Source: Bradyrhizobium ottawaense
Lineage (GTDB): Bacteria > Pseudomonadota > Alphaproteobacteria > Rhizobiales > Xanthobacteraceae
Direction of reading: 5' to 3'
Assembly: GCF_900099825.1 (NCBI RefSeq)
Contig: NZ_LT629693.1
Span: 1,612,001 to 1,676,000 of the forward strand
DNA: 64,000 nt
This document shows, piece after piece, positions 25,244 through 33,509 of the stretch. The notes below the pieces were generated by a model. It was given only the letters and a program-made list of their open reading frames with translations. It was not told the origin of the DNA and made no database searches. How positions within the stretch are numbered: the stretch's first letter is position 1; each line of letters opens with the position of its first letter. A program made the translations under genes and the position numbers.

Positions 25244-26428
25244 CTACACGATCCTGTTTTCCCGCAGTGCTGCGATGGCGGCCGCATCATAGCCGAGCTC
25301 GGCCAGCACCAGATCGGTGTGCTCGCCCAGCGTCGGCGCCCGCGTCACGATCTCGCCGGGCGTTTCCGACAGCCGGACTGCGGCGCGCGCCAGCGGCGCG
25401 GGTTTTGGCAAGCCGGGATAATCGACCTCCTGCAGGAAGCCGGCGGCGCGGATGTGCGGATGATCCAGCGCCTGCTGCGGGCTCAGCACCGGGCCGGCCG
25501 GGATCATCGCCTTGCCGAGGGTATCGAGCGCCTCCTGCGAGGTGCGCTCGGCGCACCAGCGCGCCATCCGCTCGCTGATCACGGGACCGTTCTCGCCGCG
25601 CTTGAGATCGTCGGCGAAGCGCGGATCCTGCAGCCAGTGATCCTCGCCCATCAAGTTGGCCCAGCGGATGAACAGCGGGTGGCCCGTGACCTGGCACAAC
25701 ACCCAGCCGTCCTTCGTGCGATAGATGTCGATGGGCGCCGCGGTCTGGCCGAGATTGCCGGTCGGAACGCGATTGGCCGCGATCACGGCCTGTTCGATCA
25801 GCGTCGCATTGGTGAAGGAGAGCGCGGTCGCCAGCAACGCGCCCTCGACGATCTGGCCGCGCCCGGACTTCGCTTTCTCCATCAGCGCCGCGAGCGTGCC
25901 GAACGCACAATGCAGCGCCGTTCCGAAGTCCACCCAGCTGACCGCGGCCCGGTACGGCGGATCGCCTTTGCCGGTCATGTAGACCGCGCCCGACATCACC
26001 TGCCCGACGCCGTCGAAGCCGACCCGATCGGACCACGGGCCGGGCCCGCCAAACGCGGTCGCCGTGGTCAGGATGATATCCGGCTTGATCGCCTTCAGCG
26101 ACTCGTAATCGAGCTTCATTGCCTGGAGCGTCTGCGGCGGCAGATTGGCGACGACGACATCGGCGGTGGCGATCAGCCGGCGCATCACCTCCTGGCCCTC
26201 GGGCTTCATCGGATTGAGCGTGATGCACTTCTTGTTGCGGTTGATCTGCAGGAACAGCGCGCCCTCGCCGCCTTCGCCGACGGGCGCGACGAAGCGATCC
26301 TCGCTGCCGTCACGCTTTTCGACGCGGATGACCTCAGCGCCGAATTCGGCCAGCAAGGTCGCGCAATATGGCCCCGCGATATAGCGCCCGAAATCCAGGA
26401 CGCGCACGCCCTCCAGAACTCCCCCCAT
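25244..26428 (-). CDS. CaiB/BaiF CoA-transferase family protein
   Basis: A 394-residue family III CoA-transferase. The N-terminal LEGVRVLDFGRYIAGPYCATLLAEFGAEVIRVEK is the family signature, and VSWVDFGTALH contains the Asp expected to form the CoA-thioester intermediate. The enzyme moves CoA between carboxylic acids without ATP; its substrates cannot be read from sequence. AAGGGA precedes the ATG by 7-8 bases. It converges on the peptide-transporter operon and stands alone on its strand, so context gives little help. Confidence 0.9.
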   Translation of the reverse strand: MGGVLEGVRVLDFGRYIAGPYCATLLAEFGAEVIRVEKRDGSEDRFVAPVGEGGEGALFLQINRNKKCITLNPMKPEGQEVMRRLIATADVVVANLPPQTLQAMKLDYESLKAIKPDIILTTATAFGGPGPWSDRVGFDGVGQVMSGAVYMTGKGDPPYRAAVSWVDFGTALHCAFGTLAALMEKAKSGRGQIVEGALLATALSFTNATLIEQAVIAANRVPTGNLGQTAAPIDIYRTKDGWVLCQVTGHPLFIRWANLMGEDHWLQDPRFADDLKRGENGPVISERMARWCAERTSQEALDTLGKAMIPAGPVLSPQQALDHPHIRAAGFLQEVDYPGLPKPAPLARAAVRLSETPGEIVTRAPTLGEHTDLVLAELGYDAAAIAALRENRIV

Positions 26429-26612
26429 CAGTCCATCCCTTTTGTTTTACTTGACGGAAGCGTTCTCCAATTGAGGACATCGAGTCAACCATTCTGGCGT
26501 CTCCCACGGTCTCGCAGGCGTTTCCGTGATGGCCGGCTCGGCACAACCAATTTCGACACAGTTCTGTCGTCGTTATCAGGCTAATTCCGTTTGCCGGATG
26601 GGGGCTGCCTTG

Positions 26613-27587
26613 ATGCTTTGGAAGTGGTGGGCTTACGCTGTCATACTCTGTTGCCTGGGCTCTCCCGCGCGTGCCGCCGGTATCCAGCTTCTCGAGTCCG
26701 GCCCTGGTTTGGCGGGCGCCATCTGGTATCCCTGCGCGGCGGCGCCGCAGAACGTTCCACTCGGCAGTCTTGCGGTGGATTGGACCGATTCGCTTCAAGG
26801 CGTGAAGGATTGTCCCATCGTGGGGACAAAGCTGCCGCTGGTGGTTCTCTCGCACGGCCGTGGCGGCTGGTTCGGGGTCCACCATGACACGGCAGAAGCG
26901 CTGGCCGACGCCGGCTTTGTCGTGGCCGCGATCAACCATCCCGGCGATACCTTCAGCGACTCATCGAAGCGCGACACGCTTTCCCCCTGGGCGTCACGCC
27001 CGGAAGATATCGTTCGCCTGCTCGATTTCATGCTGAACGACTGGAAGGACAAGGCGTCGATCGATCCCGCCCGAATAGGCTTTTTCGGCTTTTCATTCGG
27101 CGGCTACACCGGGCTGGTGCTGGCCGGAGCCAAGCCGGACTTTGGCAGGGTCGCACGATTTTGCACGGATACGACCGGAACGTGCGCGCAACTTCACAAC
27201 GGCGAAACACCGCCAGACCCGCCGCATGATGCGCGTATCCGGGCCGCGGTGATTGCGGATTCGGCGAGCATCGCTTTCACGAAACAGAATCTGGCTGCTA
27301 TCAAAATTCCGCTCCAGTTCTGGCGGTCCGAACGGGGAGGTGGCGGCGTGGGTCCGGATGGCACGGCGCGCGTCGCCGATGAATTGCCGGGCAAGCCGGA
27401 CATTCACACCGTGCCGGCCGGTCACTTTGCGTTTCTTTCGCCATGCTCACCGCAACTCGCGGCCAACCTGCCGCGCTTCTGTACCGATCCGCCCGGTTTC
27501 GACCGGACGGCCTTTCACCGTGAATTCGACGCCAGCATTGTCGGCTTCTTTCGCAATCATCTTGCCGCTGGCGGCGAGAACCGTTGA
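26613..27587 (+). CDS. Secreted alpha/beta hydrolase (dienelactone hydrolase-like)
   Basis: A 324-residue protein with a signal peptide (WKWWAYAVILCCLGSPARAAG, cleavage near residue 21). LSHGRGGWFGVHHDTAEALADAGFVV and FFGFSFGGYTGLVLAG give the oxyanion hole and the G-x-S-x-G nucleophile elbow, and VPAGHFAFL the catalytic His. This matches predicted periplasmic dienelactone-hydrolase-like esterases. An in-frame ATG at 26598 is an alternative start. Paired cysteines in the C-terminal half (ARFCTDTTGTC, SPCSP, RFCTD) fit an exported, disulfide-bonded protein. The substrate is unknown. It converges on the molybdoenzyme gene. Confidence 0.82.
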   Translation: MLWKWWAYAVILCCLGSPARAAGIQLLESGPGLAGAIWYPCAAAPQNVPLGSLAVDWTDSLQGVKDCPIVGTKLPLVVLSHGRGGWFGVHHDTAEALADAGFVVAAINHPGDTFSDSSKRDTLSPWASRPEDIVRLLDFMLNDWKDKASIDPARIGFFGFSFGGYTGLVLAGAKPDFGRVARFCTDTTGTCAQLHNGETPPDPPHDARIRAAVIADSASIAFTKQNLAAIKIPLQFWRSERGGGGVGPDGTARVADELPGKPDIHTVPAGHFAFLSPCSPQLAANLPRFCTDPPGFDRTAFHREFDASIVGFFRNHLAAGGENR

Positions 27588-27597
27588 ACAGACCGGA

Positions 27598-29910
27598 TTA
27601 TCGCAAGCGCGCCGCCTCGATCGCGTGCCAGATGCGCGACGGCGTCGCCGGCATGTCGAGATGCGTTACCCCCAGCGGCGTCAGTGCATTCATCACGGCA
27701 TTCATGATGGTGGCGGGCGCGGCAATGGCGCCGGCCTGACCGCTTCCCTTCACGCCCAGCCGGTTGGCTTTACTTGGAAAGTCAGGTGTCAGACTGCCCT
27801 CGAACGAGGGAATATCGTCGGCACGCGGCAGCGCATAGTCCATCAGCGATCCCGAAAGGATCTGGCCGGTCTCGACGTCGTACAGCGCGTGCTCGAATAG
27901 TGCCTGTCCGATGCCCTGCACCACGCCGCCATGCACCTGCCCCAGCGTCAGGCGCGGATCGAGCAGGCGGCCGTAGTCATCGAAGATCACGTAACGCGCT
28001 AGTTTCACCTCGCCGGTCGCCGGATCAATCTCGACTTCGGCGACATGGCATCCATTGGGAAAGGTGTAGCGGTCGCAGAGATGGGTTGCCCTGTGCGCCA
28101 GGCCGGGTGCGACGTCGTCGCTCGCCAGCTGGTACGAGACGCGCGCCACCTCGTCGACGCTGATCTCCTGCCCGGTCGCGGCCACCCGCAACAGGCCTGC
28201 TTCGTAATTGACGGCATCGACGCCGGTCTGCAGCAGCCGCGCCGCCAGCCGCCGCGCATTCTCGATCAGGCCTTCGGCCGCCATCAGCAGTGCGGTGCCG
28301 CCCTGGTGCATGGAGCGCGCGCCGCCATGCCCGCCGCCGCTGTCGAGATCGTCGGTATCGCCCTGCCGAAATCGAAAACGCTCCAGCGGCAAGCCAAGCG
28401 CATGGGCCGCGATCTGGGCGTAGGTGGTTTCATGGCCCTGGCCATTGGAATGCGTGCCGACCTTCAGATCGATCAGGCCGTCCTCGCCGAAACCAAGCTC
28501 GGCGACTTCGTTGGGCTGGCCCCGCGCGGTTTCGAGAAAGCAGGCATAACCGAGACCACGCAATCGGCCCTTCGCGCGCGAGCTCTTTTGGCGCGCCTTG
28601 AATCCTTCCGCCGCAGCGACCGCGTGATCGATCGCGTGTGCAAAGCTGCCCTGCTCGACCGTCAGCCCCATCGCGCTCGCGTAGGGAAACCGGCTGACGA
28701 TGTTCTTGCGCCGCAGCGCCAGCGCCTCCATGCCGAGCTGCGCTGCTGCAATGTCGATCAGGCGCTCGATCAGATAGTTCGACTCGGGCTTGCCGGCGCC
28801 GCGATAGGCGTCGACCGGCGTGGTGTTGGTGAAGACGCCCTGCGCCTGAAATGCGATCAGCGGAATGTCGTAAACGCCGCCCATCGCGCTTGCCATCGCC
28901 ATGGTCGGCACCACAGGCGCTACCGTCGAGACATAGGCGCCGAGATTGGCGAGCACTTGTGTGTCGAGCGCCAGGAAGCGGCCGTTGCGATCGAGCGCCA
29001 GGCGCGCCCGGATGATGCTATCGCGGCCATGCACGGAGGCCACGAAATCCTCGCCGCGATCCCCGATCCATTTGACCGCGCGGCCGAGGCGGCGCGCCGC
29101 CCACAATACCAGCACCCATTCCGGATAGAGCACGTTCTTCATCCCGAAGCCGCCGCCGACGTCGGGAATGCTGACGCGCAACGCTTCACGGGGAATGCGA
29201 AACACGGAGTCGGCGAGCAGATCGCGGATCGCATGCGCACCGGCGGCGGAGGCTGTCAGGTGCAGACGGCCGCTCGACGCGTCGAACTCCCCGAGCGCGC
29301 CGCGGGTTTCCAGTGGTGCCGCGACCACGCGGTTGTTGACCAGTTCGCATTCCACGACATGCGCGGCACGGCCGATCGCGGCTTCCACCGGCCCGATCTC
29401 GCCGCGGTTGAACCGGAACGCGATGTTGTCGCTGGCTTCCGGCCAGATTAACGGGGCTCCCGACGTGACCGCGGCCGTGATCGCGACGACCGGCGCCAGC
29501 GGCTCGTAGTCGACGACGACAGCTTCGGCGGCATCGCGTGCGCTCTCAGCGCTGTCGGCGACCACGAAGGCGACGGGTTCGCCGACATGGCGCACCACGT
29601 CGCGCGCCAGCGCGTGACAGGGCGGCACCACCAGCGGCGTTGTCATCGGGATCTGGGTCACCGCGCAGGGCAGCGGGCCAATATGGTCGGCAGCCAGATC
29701 GGATCCGGTGAGCACGGCGGCGACACCGGGCATCCGGCGTGCCGCATCGGCTTGAATCTGGCGAATGCGCGCATGCGCATGCGGCGAGCGAACGACAACG
29801 CCGTGAAGCGCGTTCGGCGTCGCCAGATCGGCGATGTAACGTCCGCGCCCCCGCACGAAGCGCGCGTCTTCAAGACGATTGATGCTGCGCCCCAACAATG
29901 GCTCGGTCAT
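27598..29910 (-). CDS. Xanthine dehydrogenase family molybdopterin-binding subunit, orphan
   Basis: A large Mo-subunit of about 770 residues. The N-terminus GRSINRLEDARFVRGRGRYIADL opens the a/b-hammerhead domain, PDVGGGFGMKN is the first molybdopterin loop, AYRGAGKPE is the active-site loop of non-CO-dehydrogenase members, and GQGHETTYAQIAAHALG follows. The equatorial catalytic Glu expected in the C-terminal GxGE motif is Gln here (KGSGQAG, residue about 725). No small [2Fe-2S] or FAD subunit gene lies nearby, so partners must be elsewhere or absent. ATG 29910 was chosen because the family starts at EPLLGRS; ATG 29955 is the alternative. Substrate unknown. Confidence 0.85.
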   Translation of the reverse strand: MTEPLLGRSINRLEDARFVRGRGRYIADLATPNALHGVVVRSPHAHARIRQIQADAARRMPGVAAVLTGSDLAADHIGPLPCAVTQIPMTTPLVVPPCHALARDVVRHVGEPVAFVVADSAESARDAAEAVVVDYEPLAPVVAITAAVTSGAPLIWPEASDNIAFRFNRGEIGPVEAAIGRAAHVVECELVNNRVVAAPLETRGALGEFDASSGRLHLTASAAGAHAIRDLLADSVFRIPREALRVSIPDVGGGFGMKNVLYPEWVLVLWAARRLGRAVKWIGDRGEDFVASVHGRDSIIRARLALDRNGRFLALDTQVLANLGAYVSTVAPVVPTMAMASAMGGVYDIPLIAFQAQGVFTNTTPVDAYRGAGKPESNYLIERLIDIAAAQLGMEALALRRKNIVSRFPYASAMGLTVEQGSFAHAIDHAVAAAEGFKARQKSSRAKGRLRGLGYACFLETARGQPNEVAELGFGEDGLIDLKVGTHSNGQGHETTYAQIAAHALGLPLERFRFRQGDTDDLDSGGGHGGARSMHQGGTALLMAAEGLIENARRLAARLLQTGVDAVNYEAGLLRVAATGQEISVDEVARVSYQLASDDVAPGLAHRATHLCDRYTFPNGCHVAEVEIDPATGEVKLARYVIFDDYGRLLDPRLTLGQVHGGVVQGIGQALFEHALYDVETGQILSGSLMDYALPRADDIPSFEGSLTPDFPSKANRLGVKGSGQAGAIAAPATIMNAVMNALTPLGVTHLDMPATPSRIWHAIEAARLR

Positions 29911-30012
29911 GCCGGTTGTATGGAACTGGGTAGCCGTGAAGGCAATAGCAGCCATGTTTCAAATGGTACCCTTGAATGGTTGGAATAGTCCGTCGCCCTA
30001 TCCTAGTATGGA

Positions 30013-30918
30013 TTGCCTGCATCCATACCCCGAGCCGCGTCCGATCGTGCCGCCGAAGACCTCGGCAACGCCATCCATCTCGAACATGTCAACGTCCAGG
30101 TCCCCGATCAGCGGCTGGCGATGTTGTTTTACGTCACGGGGCTTGGGCTGACCCGCGATCCCTATCTGATGGTGTCCGACACCAACATGTGGATCAATGT
30201 GGGCAAGAGCCAGTTTCATCTGCCTGAAGGCAGAGCGCAGGTTCTGCGCGGCCATACCGGACTGGTCATTGAAGGCCGCGCGGCGCTGCTCGACCGGCTC
30301 GCTTCCGTCGCCAAAAAGCTCGAAAGCACGGCGTTCGCATTCACCGAGCATAACGACTACGTCGAGGCGATCTGTCCGTGGGGCAATCGCGTGCGCTGTT
30401 ACGAGCCGGACGCAGATCGTTTCGGGCGCATCACGCTCGGCATTCCCCATGTCGAATTCGAGGTGCCGGTCGGAACGGCACCGGCGATCTGTGCCTTCTA
30501 TCCCGAGATCATGGGAATGCCGGCGGAACTGCGAAACGGCGACCGCCCCGTCGCGGTCGTGAAGACCGGTCACGGCCAGCATCTGCGGTTCCGCGAGAGC
30601 GACCGGTCGCAGGGCGAATACGACGGCCACCATGTGCAGATCTACATCACGAATTTTTCCGGACCGCACCGGCGGCTCGCGGAACGCAACCTGATCTTCA
30701 GCGAGGACAACCCGTACCAGTACCGGTTTCGCGACCTCGTCGATCTCGCAAGCGGCAAGCACCTGTTCACGGTCGAGCACGAGGTGCGCAGCGCCACCCA
30801 TCCGATGTTCATGCGGCCGATGGTCAACCGCAATCCGGCACAGAACAACCGCAACTACGCCCTCGGCCACGACCAGTGGCTGTGGGCGATGGGACCGGAC
30901 GAATACGACCGCCGTTAG
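30013..30918 (+). CDS. VOC family (glyoxalase/extradiol dioxygenase fold) protein
   Basis: About 301 residues with two VOC modules: IHLEHVNVQVPDQRLAMLFYVTGLGLTRDP opens the first and LGIPHVEFEVPVGTAPAICAFYPEIMGMP the second. The superfamily contains glyoxalases, extradiol dioxygenases and resistance proteins, with metal held by His/Glu. Potential ligands are the His residues early in each module and downstream Glu. The start is a TTG, the first possible codon after an in-frame stop; the true start may be a little later. Function is not assignable. It is divergent from the molybdoenzyme gene. Confidence 0.75.
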   Translation: MPASIPRAASDRAAEDLGNAIHLEHVNVQVPDQRLAMLFYVTGLGLTRDPYLMVSDTNMWINVGKSQFHLPEGRAQVLRGHTGLVIEGRAALLDRLASVAKKLESTAFAFTEHNDYVEAICPWGNRVRCYEPDADRFGRITLGIPHVEFEVPVGTAPAICAFYPEIMGMPAELRNGDRPVAVVKTGHGQHLRFRESDRSQGEYDGHHVQIYITNFSGPHRRLAERNLIFSEDNPYQYRFRDLVDLASGKHLFTVEHEVRSATHPMFMRPMVNRNPAQNNRNYALGHDQWLWAMGPDEYDRR

Positions 30919-30942
30919 CTCCCAGGTGCACCGGTCCGGCGT

Positions 30943-30954
30943 CCCGTTAACGGG
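30943..30954. other. Perfect palindrome CCCGTTAACGGG
   Basis: A 12-base perfect palindrome between the VOC gene and the deaminase gene, followed by GTCTTG but no T-run. It could be an operator for the deaminase gene or a weak terminator of the VOC gene. Confidence 0.35.
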
Positions 30955-31017
30955 GTCTTGACTGTTATCCGGGCCTATTTGATGCTGCAGCGCACGATAA
31001 CGTCGGGGTGAGCCGAA

Positions 31018-31506
31018 TTGCGAGACAGCAAATGGGATGAGCGGTTCATGCTTCTGGCCCACCATCTGGCGGAATGGAGCATCGAAAAAGGACGGCGCGT
31101 CGGCGCCGTCATCGTCGGGCCCGACAATGAAGTTCGCTCCACCGGGTTCAACGGCCTGCCGCGCGGCGTGAACGATGCGGTGGAGGAACGTCACTCCCGC
31201 ATCACCGGCGCAAAATACATCTGGAGCTGCCACGCCGAACAGAACGCCATCTTCAACGCGGCCCGCATCGGCATCGCGCTGAAGGGCTGCGCGATCTACG
31301 TGCCCTGGTTTCCCTGCGTCGAATGCACCAAGGCGATCATTCAGTCGGGGATCACGGAGGTCATAGGCTACGAACTCGACCGTCCGAACTCCAATTGGGC
31401 CCAGGATTTCGCCATCGCCAGCACGATGCTGAAGGAAGCCAACGTGGTCGTCCGGTTCATTCCGAGGCTCGCAGAGCTGCCGGATGTATCCGACGATAAC
31501 AGCTGA
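31018..31506 (+). CDS. dCMP/cytidine deaminase family protein
   Basis: A 162-residue zinc deaminase. CHAEQNAIFNAA supplies the His ligand and catalytic Glu, and PWFPCVECTKAII the two Cys ligands (P-C-x-x-C). The arrangement and the early GFNGLPRGV stretch match deoxycytidylate deaminases (ComEB/DCTD group), which make dUMP from dCMP; action on another cytosine compound is possible. A TTG start is supported by GGTGAG six bases upstream. It converges on the UPRT-like gene at the edge of the URC-like set, so deamination of cytosine nucleotides into the uracil-degrading route is a reasonable link. That link is inference. Confidence 0.82.
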   Translation: MRDSKWDERFMLLAHHLAEWSIEKGRRVGAVIVGPDNEVRSTGFNGLPRGVNDAVEERHSRITGAKYIWSCHAEQNAIFNAARIGIALKGCAIYVPWFPCVECTKAIIQSGITEVIGYELDRPNSNWAQDFAIASTMLKEANVVVRFIPRLAELPDVSDDNS

Positions 31507-31520
31507 GCCGTTGCTTCCCG

Positions 31521-32150
31521 TCACCTGGTGCCGTAGGCGCGGTCCCCCGCGTCGCCAAGGCCCGGCACGATAAAGGCGTCCTTGTCGAGCCCCTCGTCGA
31601 TGGCGGCGAGCCAGACCGGAACGTCCGGGTGAATGCCGCGCATGCGCTCGATCCCTTCCGGCGAAGCGATCAGGCTGACCAGGCGGATGTCATTGGCGCC
31701 CCGCTCCTTGAGCCGGTCGACCGCAGCGACCGACAGGTTCGCCGTCGCCAGCACGGGAGAAACCACGATCACGAGCCGCTCGTGCAGATCGCTCGGGGCC
31801 TTGAAGAAATATTCCACCGCCGTGAACGTCTCTGGCTCGCGATAGAGCCCGATATGGGCGACACGCGCGGTCGGCACCAGGTCGAGCATGCCGTCCGCGA
31901 AGGTGACGCCGGCGCGCAGCACCGGCGCGAACACCAGTTTCTTGCCTGAAATCTCCGGCGATTTCATCTTCGCCAGCGGCGTCTCGATCTCGACATCGGC
32001 GAGCGGCAGATCGCGGGTCACCTCGTAGCACAGCAGCATCCCGATCTCCTTGAGGAGTTCGCGAAACGACTTGGTCGAGGTGTCCTTGCTGCGCAACAGT
32101 GTCAGCTTGTGCTGCACCAGCGGGTGGCTAACGATCGTGACGCCTTCCAT
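31521..32150 (-). CDS. upp: Uracil phosphoribosyltransferase homologue with altered PRPP loop
   Basis: 209 residues, full UPRT length. The C-terminal [13 protein letters not shown] uracil-binding motif and [20 protein letters not shown] are conserved. The PRPP-binding loop, normally DPMLATGG, reads [10 protein letters not shown] (residues 131-140), and the RAGLG segment reads RAGVT (79-83). So the acidic PRPP/magnesium-contacting residue and the Gly-Gly are lost. Classical UPRT makes UMP from uracil and PRPP. In the URC uracil-catabolic pathway a UPRT (URC6) partners URC1 and URC4, whose homologues follow here on the same strand. Reduced, altered or non-PRTase activity should be considered. 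A GAGCATGATC repeat separates it from the DUF1688 gene. Confidence 0.8.
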   Translation of the reverse strand: MEGVTIVSHPLVQHKLTLLRSKDTSTKSFRELLKEIGMLLCYEVTRDLPLADVEIETPLAKMKSPEISGKKLVFAPVLRAGVTFADGMLDLVPTARVAHIGLYREPETFTAVEYFFKAPSDLHERLVIVVSPVLATANLSVAAVDRLKERGANDIRLVSLIASPEGIERMRGIHPDVPVWLAAIDEGLDKDAFIVPGLGDAGDRAYGTR

Positions 32151-32177
32151 GACCTAGGATCCCTGCTTTTTAAATTT

Positions 32178-32253
32178 GAGCATGATCTCCGCGCAAACGC
32201 GTTCCGCGTTTGTCGCGAGGGAAAACCGGTGCCCACTTTTTCGGATCATGCTC
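32178..32253. repeat. GAGCATGATC intergenic palindrome, second copy
   Basis: Begins GAGCATGATCTCCGCGCAAA, has an internal ACGCGTTCCGCGT hairpin and ends TCGGATCATGCTC. Same family as 5757-5805 but with a longer interior. It fills the gap between the DUF1688 gene, whose stop codon overlaps its right end, and the UPRT-like gene. Confidence 0.8.
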
Positions 32254-33509
32254 TAAAACACCGTGCCGTCGCTGACGATCTTTACTGGCGGCGACGCATC
32301 GGCGCGGCGATCGCGTGCCAGCCGCCGGCCCGCCGCCCAGGTGCCGCCTTCGAGAATTTTCGCCAGCGGCAGTGCGTCGGCGTCGAGCCCGAGACGGCGC
32401 CGCACGCCGTCGGCAACGCGATCGAGCAATGCCACCGTCAACGCCCGCCATTCCACGACAAGGGATGAAGCCACATCGTGCTCGCGCGATGCATCACCTT
32501 CGTCGCGGAACGTCAGCACGCCGTGATCGACGAACAGTCCGCCGTTGCGATATTCGGCGAGGCCCGTCAGCCCGTCGATATCGGTCACATCGATGCCGGC
32601 GCGCTGCAGCGGCTCGATCAGAGAATAGGTCAGCCACTGCGAGAGCTTGTGCAGCGGCATCAGATGGCTGGTCGCGTCCCCGGTCGTCAGCATCGGATGC
32701 TTCCAGCAATCGCCGAGCGCAATCCCGCCGAGCGTCAGCCGCGACGGCCAGATCGGCCCGAGCTCCTTCAGAAGCTCCGACAATATTGTCGGCGCCGGAA
32801 GCCTGCGATCAGCGGCAAGCTTTGCCAGCCGATCGAACAGCCCGCCGGGCCGCGGCGTATCGTTGAGTCCGAACACACCTGGCTTTGCGGCCGACAACCT
32901 GCCGAGGCTGCGCAATAAATTCACGCGGCCATCGAGGCCGACCAGCGGATTGTCCGCCGAGACCTGCATGCCGCGTTCGAGGTCGGCCACGGTGAAATTC
33001 GTAAGCCGCTCGGCATCGGCCCGAAGCGGATCTTTGGGATCGGACGAGAAGGCGCCGCTCGTGAACATCGCAAGGCTCGCCAGTCCCAATCCTTCCGAGC
33101 GGCCGATCGCCGATCCGCTGACGGGATCGCGGTAACGCCACGACGGGCCGGCGCCGGCGTCGAGGAAGACGCTGACCATGGCGAGATCGAATTCGGCACG
33201 GGCCCGCGCCGCCGGATCGGGCCATGCGATCCGGTCGGCTAACTCAATCCAGCGATCGACACCGTCAATCGCAAAATGCCGCCAGCGCGAATGAAACGGT
33301 ATCGCCAGCGTGGGATAGGCCTTGCGCGTGGTCTCCGCGACCAGTTCAGCGGTCGCGTCCATGCGATCGAGGTGGATGCGAAAGTTCGCAAGCCCGTCCT
33401 CGAGGCCGATCGCCAGCAGCCGATGGGCGCGCTGGCGAACCGCTCCGGCGTTCAGCAACGACAACGCTGCCGCCGTCTCGGGATTTTCGACAGACACCGC
33501 CGCGCTCAA
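32253..33509 (-). CDS. DUF1688 / URC4-like protein
   Basis: A 418-residue protein I recognise as DUF1688 by its order of blocks: AALSLLNAGAVRQRAHRLL near the N-terminus, FHSRWRHFAIDGVDRW, PSWRYRD, the GLASLAMFTSGAFSSDP stretch and HKLSQWLTYSLIEPLQRAG followed by LTGLAEYRNGGLFVDHGVL. Fungal URC4 and Aspergillus UrgC belong to this family and are required for uracil degradation by the URC route; the biochemical reaction of the family is, to my knowledge, not firmly established. It overlaps the URC1-like gene by four bases, so the pair is translationally coupled, and both precede the UPRT-like gene. Confidence 0.8.
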   Translation of the reverse strand: MSAAVSVENPETAAALSLLNAGAVRQRAHRLLAIGLEDGLANFRIHLDRMDATAELVAETTRKAYPTLAIPFHSRWRHFAIDGVDRWIELADRIAWPDPAARARAEFDLAMVSVFLDAGAGPSWRYRDPVSGSAIGRSEGLGLASLAMFTSGAFSSDPKDPLRADAERLTNFTVADLERGMQVSADNPLVGLDGRVNLLRSLGRLSAAKPGVFGLNDTPRPGGLFDRLAKLAADRRLPAPTILSELLKELGPIWPSRLTLGGIALGDCWKHPMLTTGDATSHLMPLHKLSQWLTYSLIEPLQRAGIDVTDIDGLTGLAEYRNGGLFVDHGVLTFRDEGDASREHDVASSLVVEWRALTVALLDRVADGVRRRLGLDADALPLAKILEGGTWAAGRRLARDRRADASPPVKIVSDGTVF

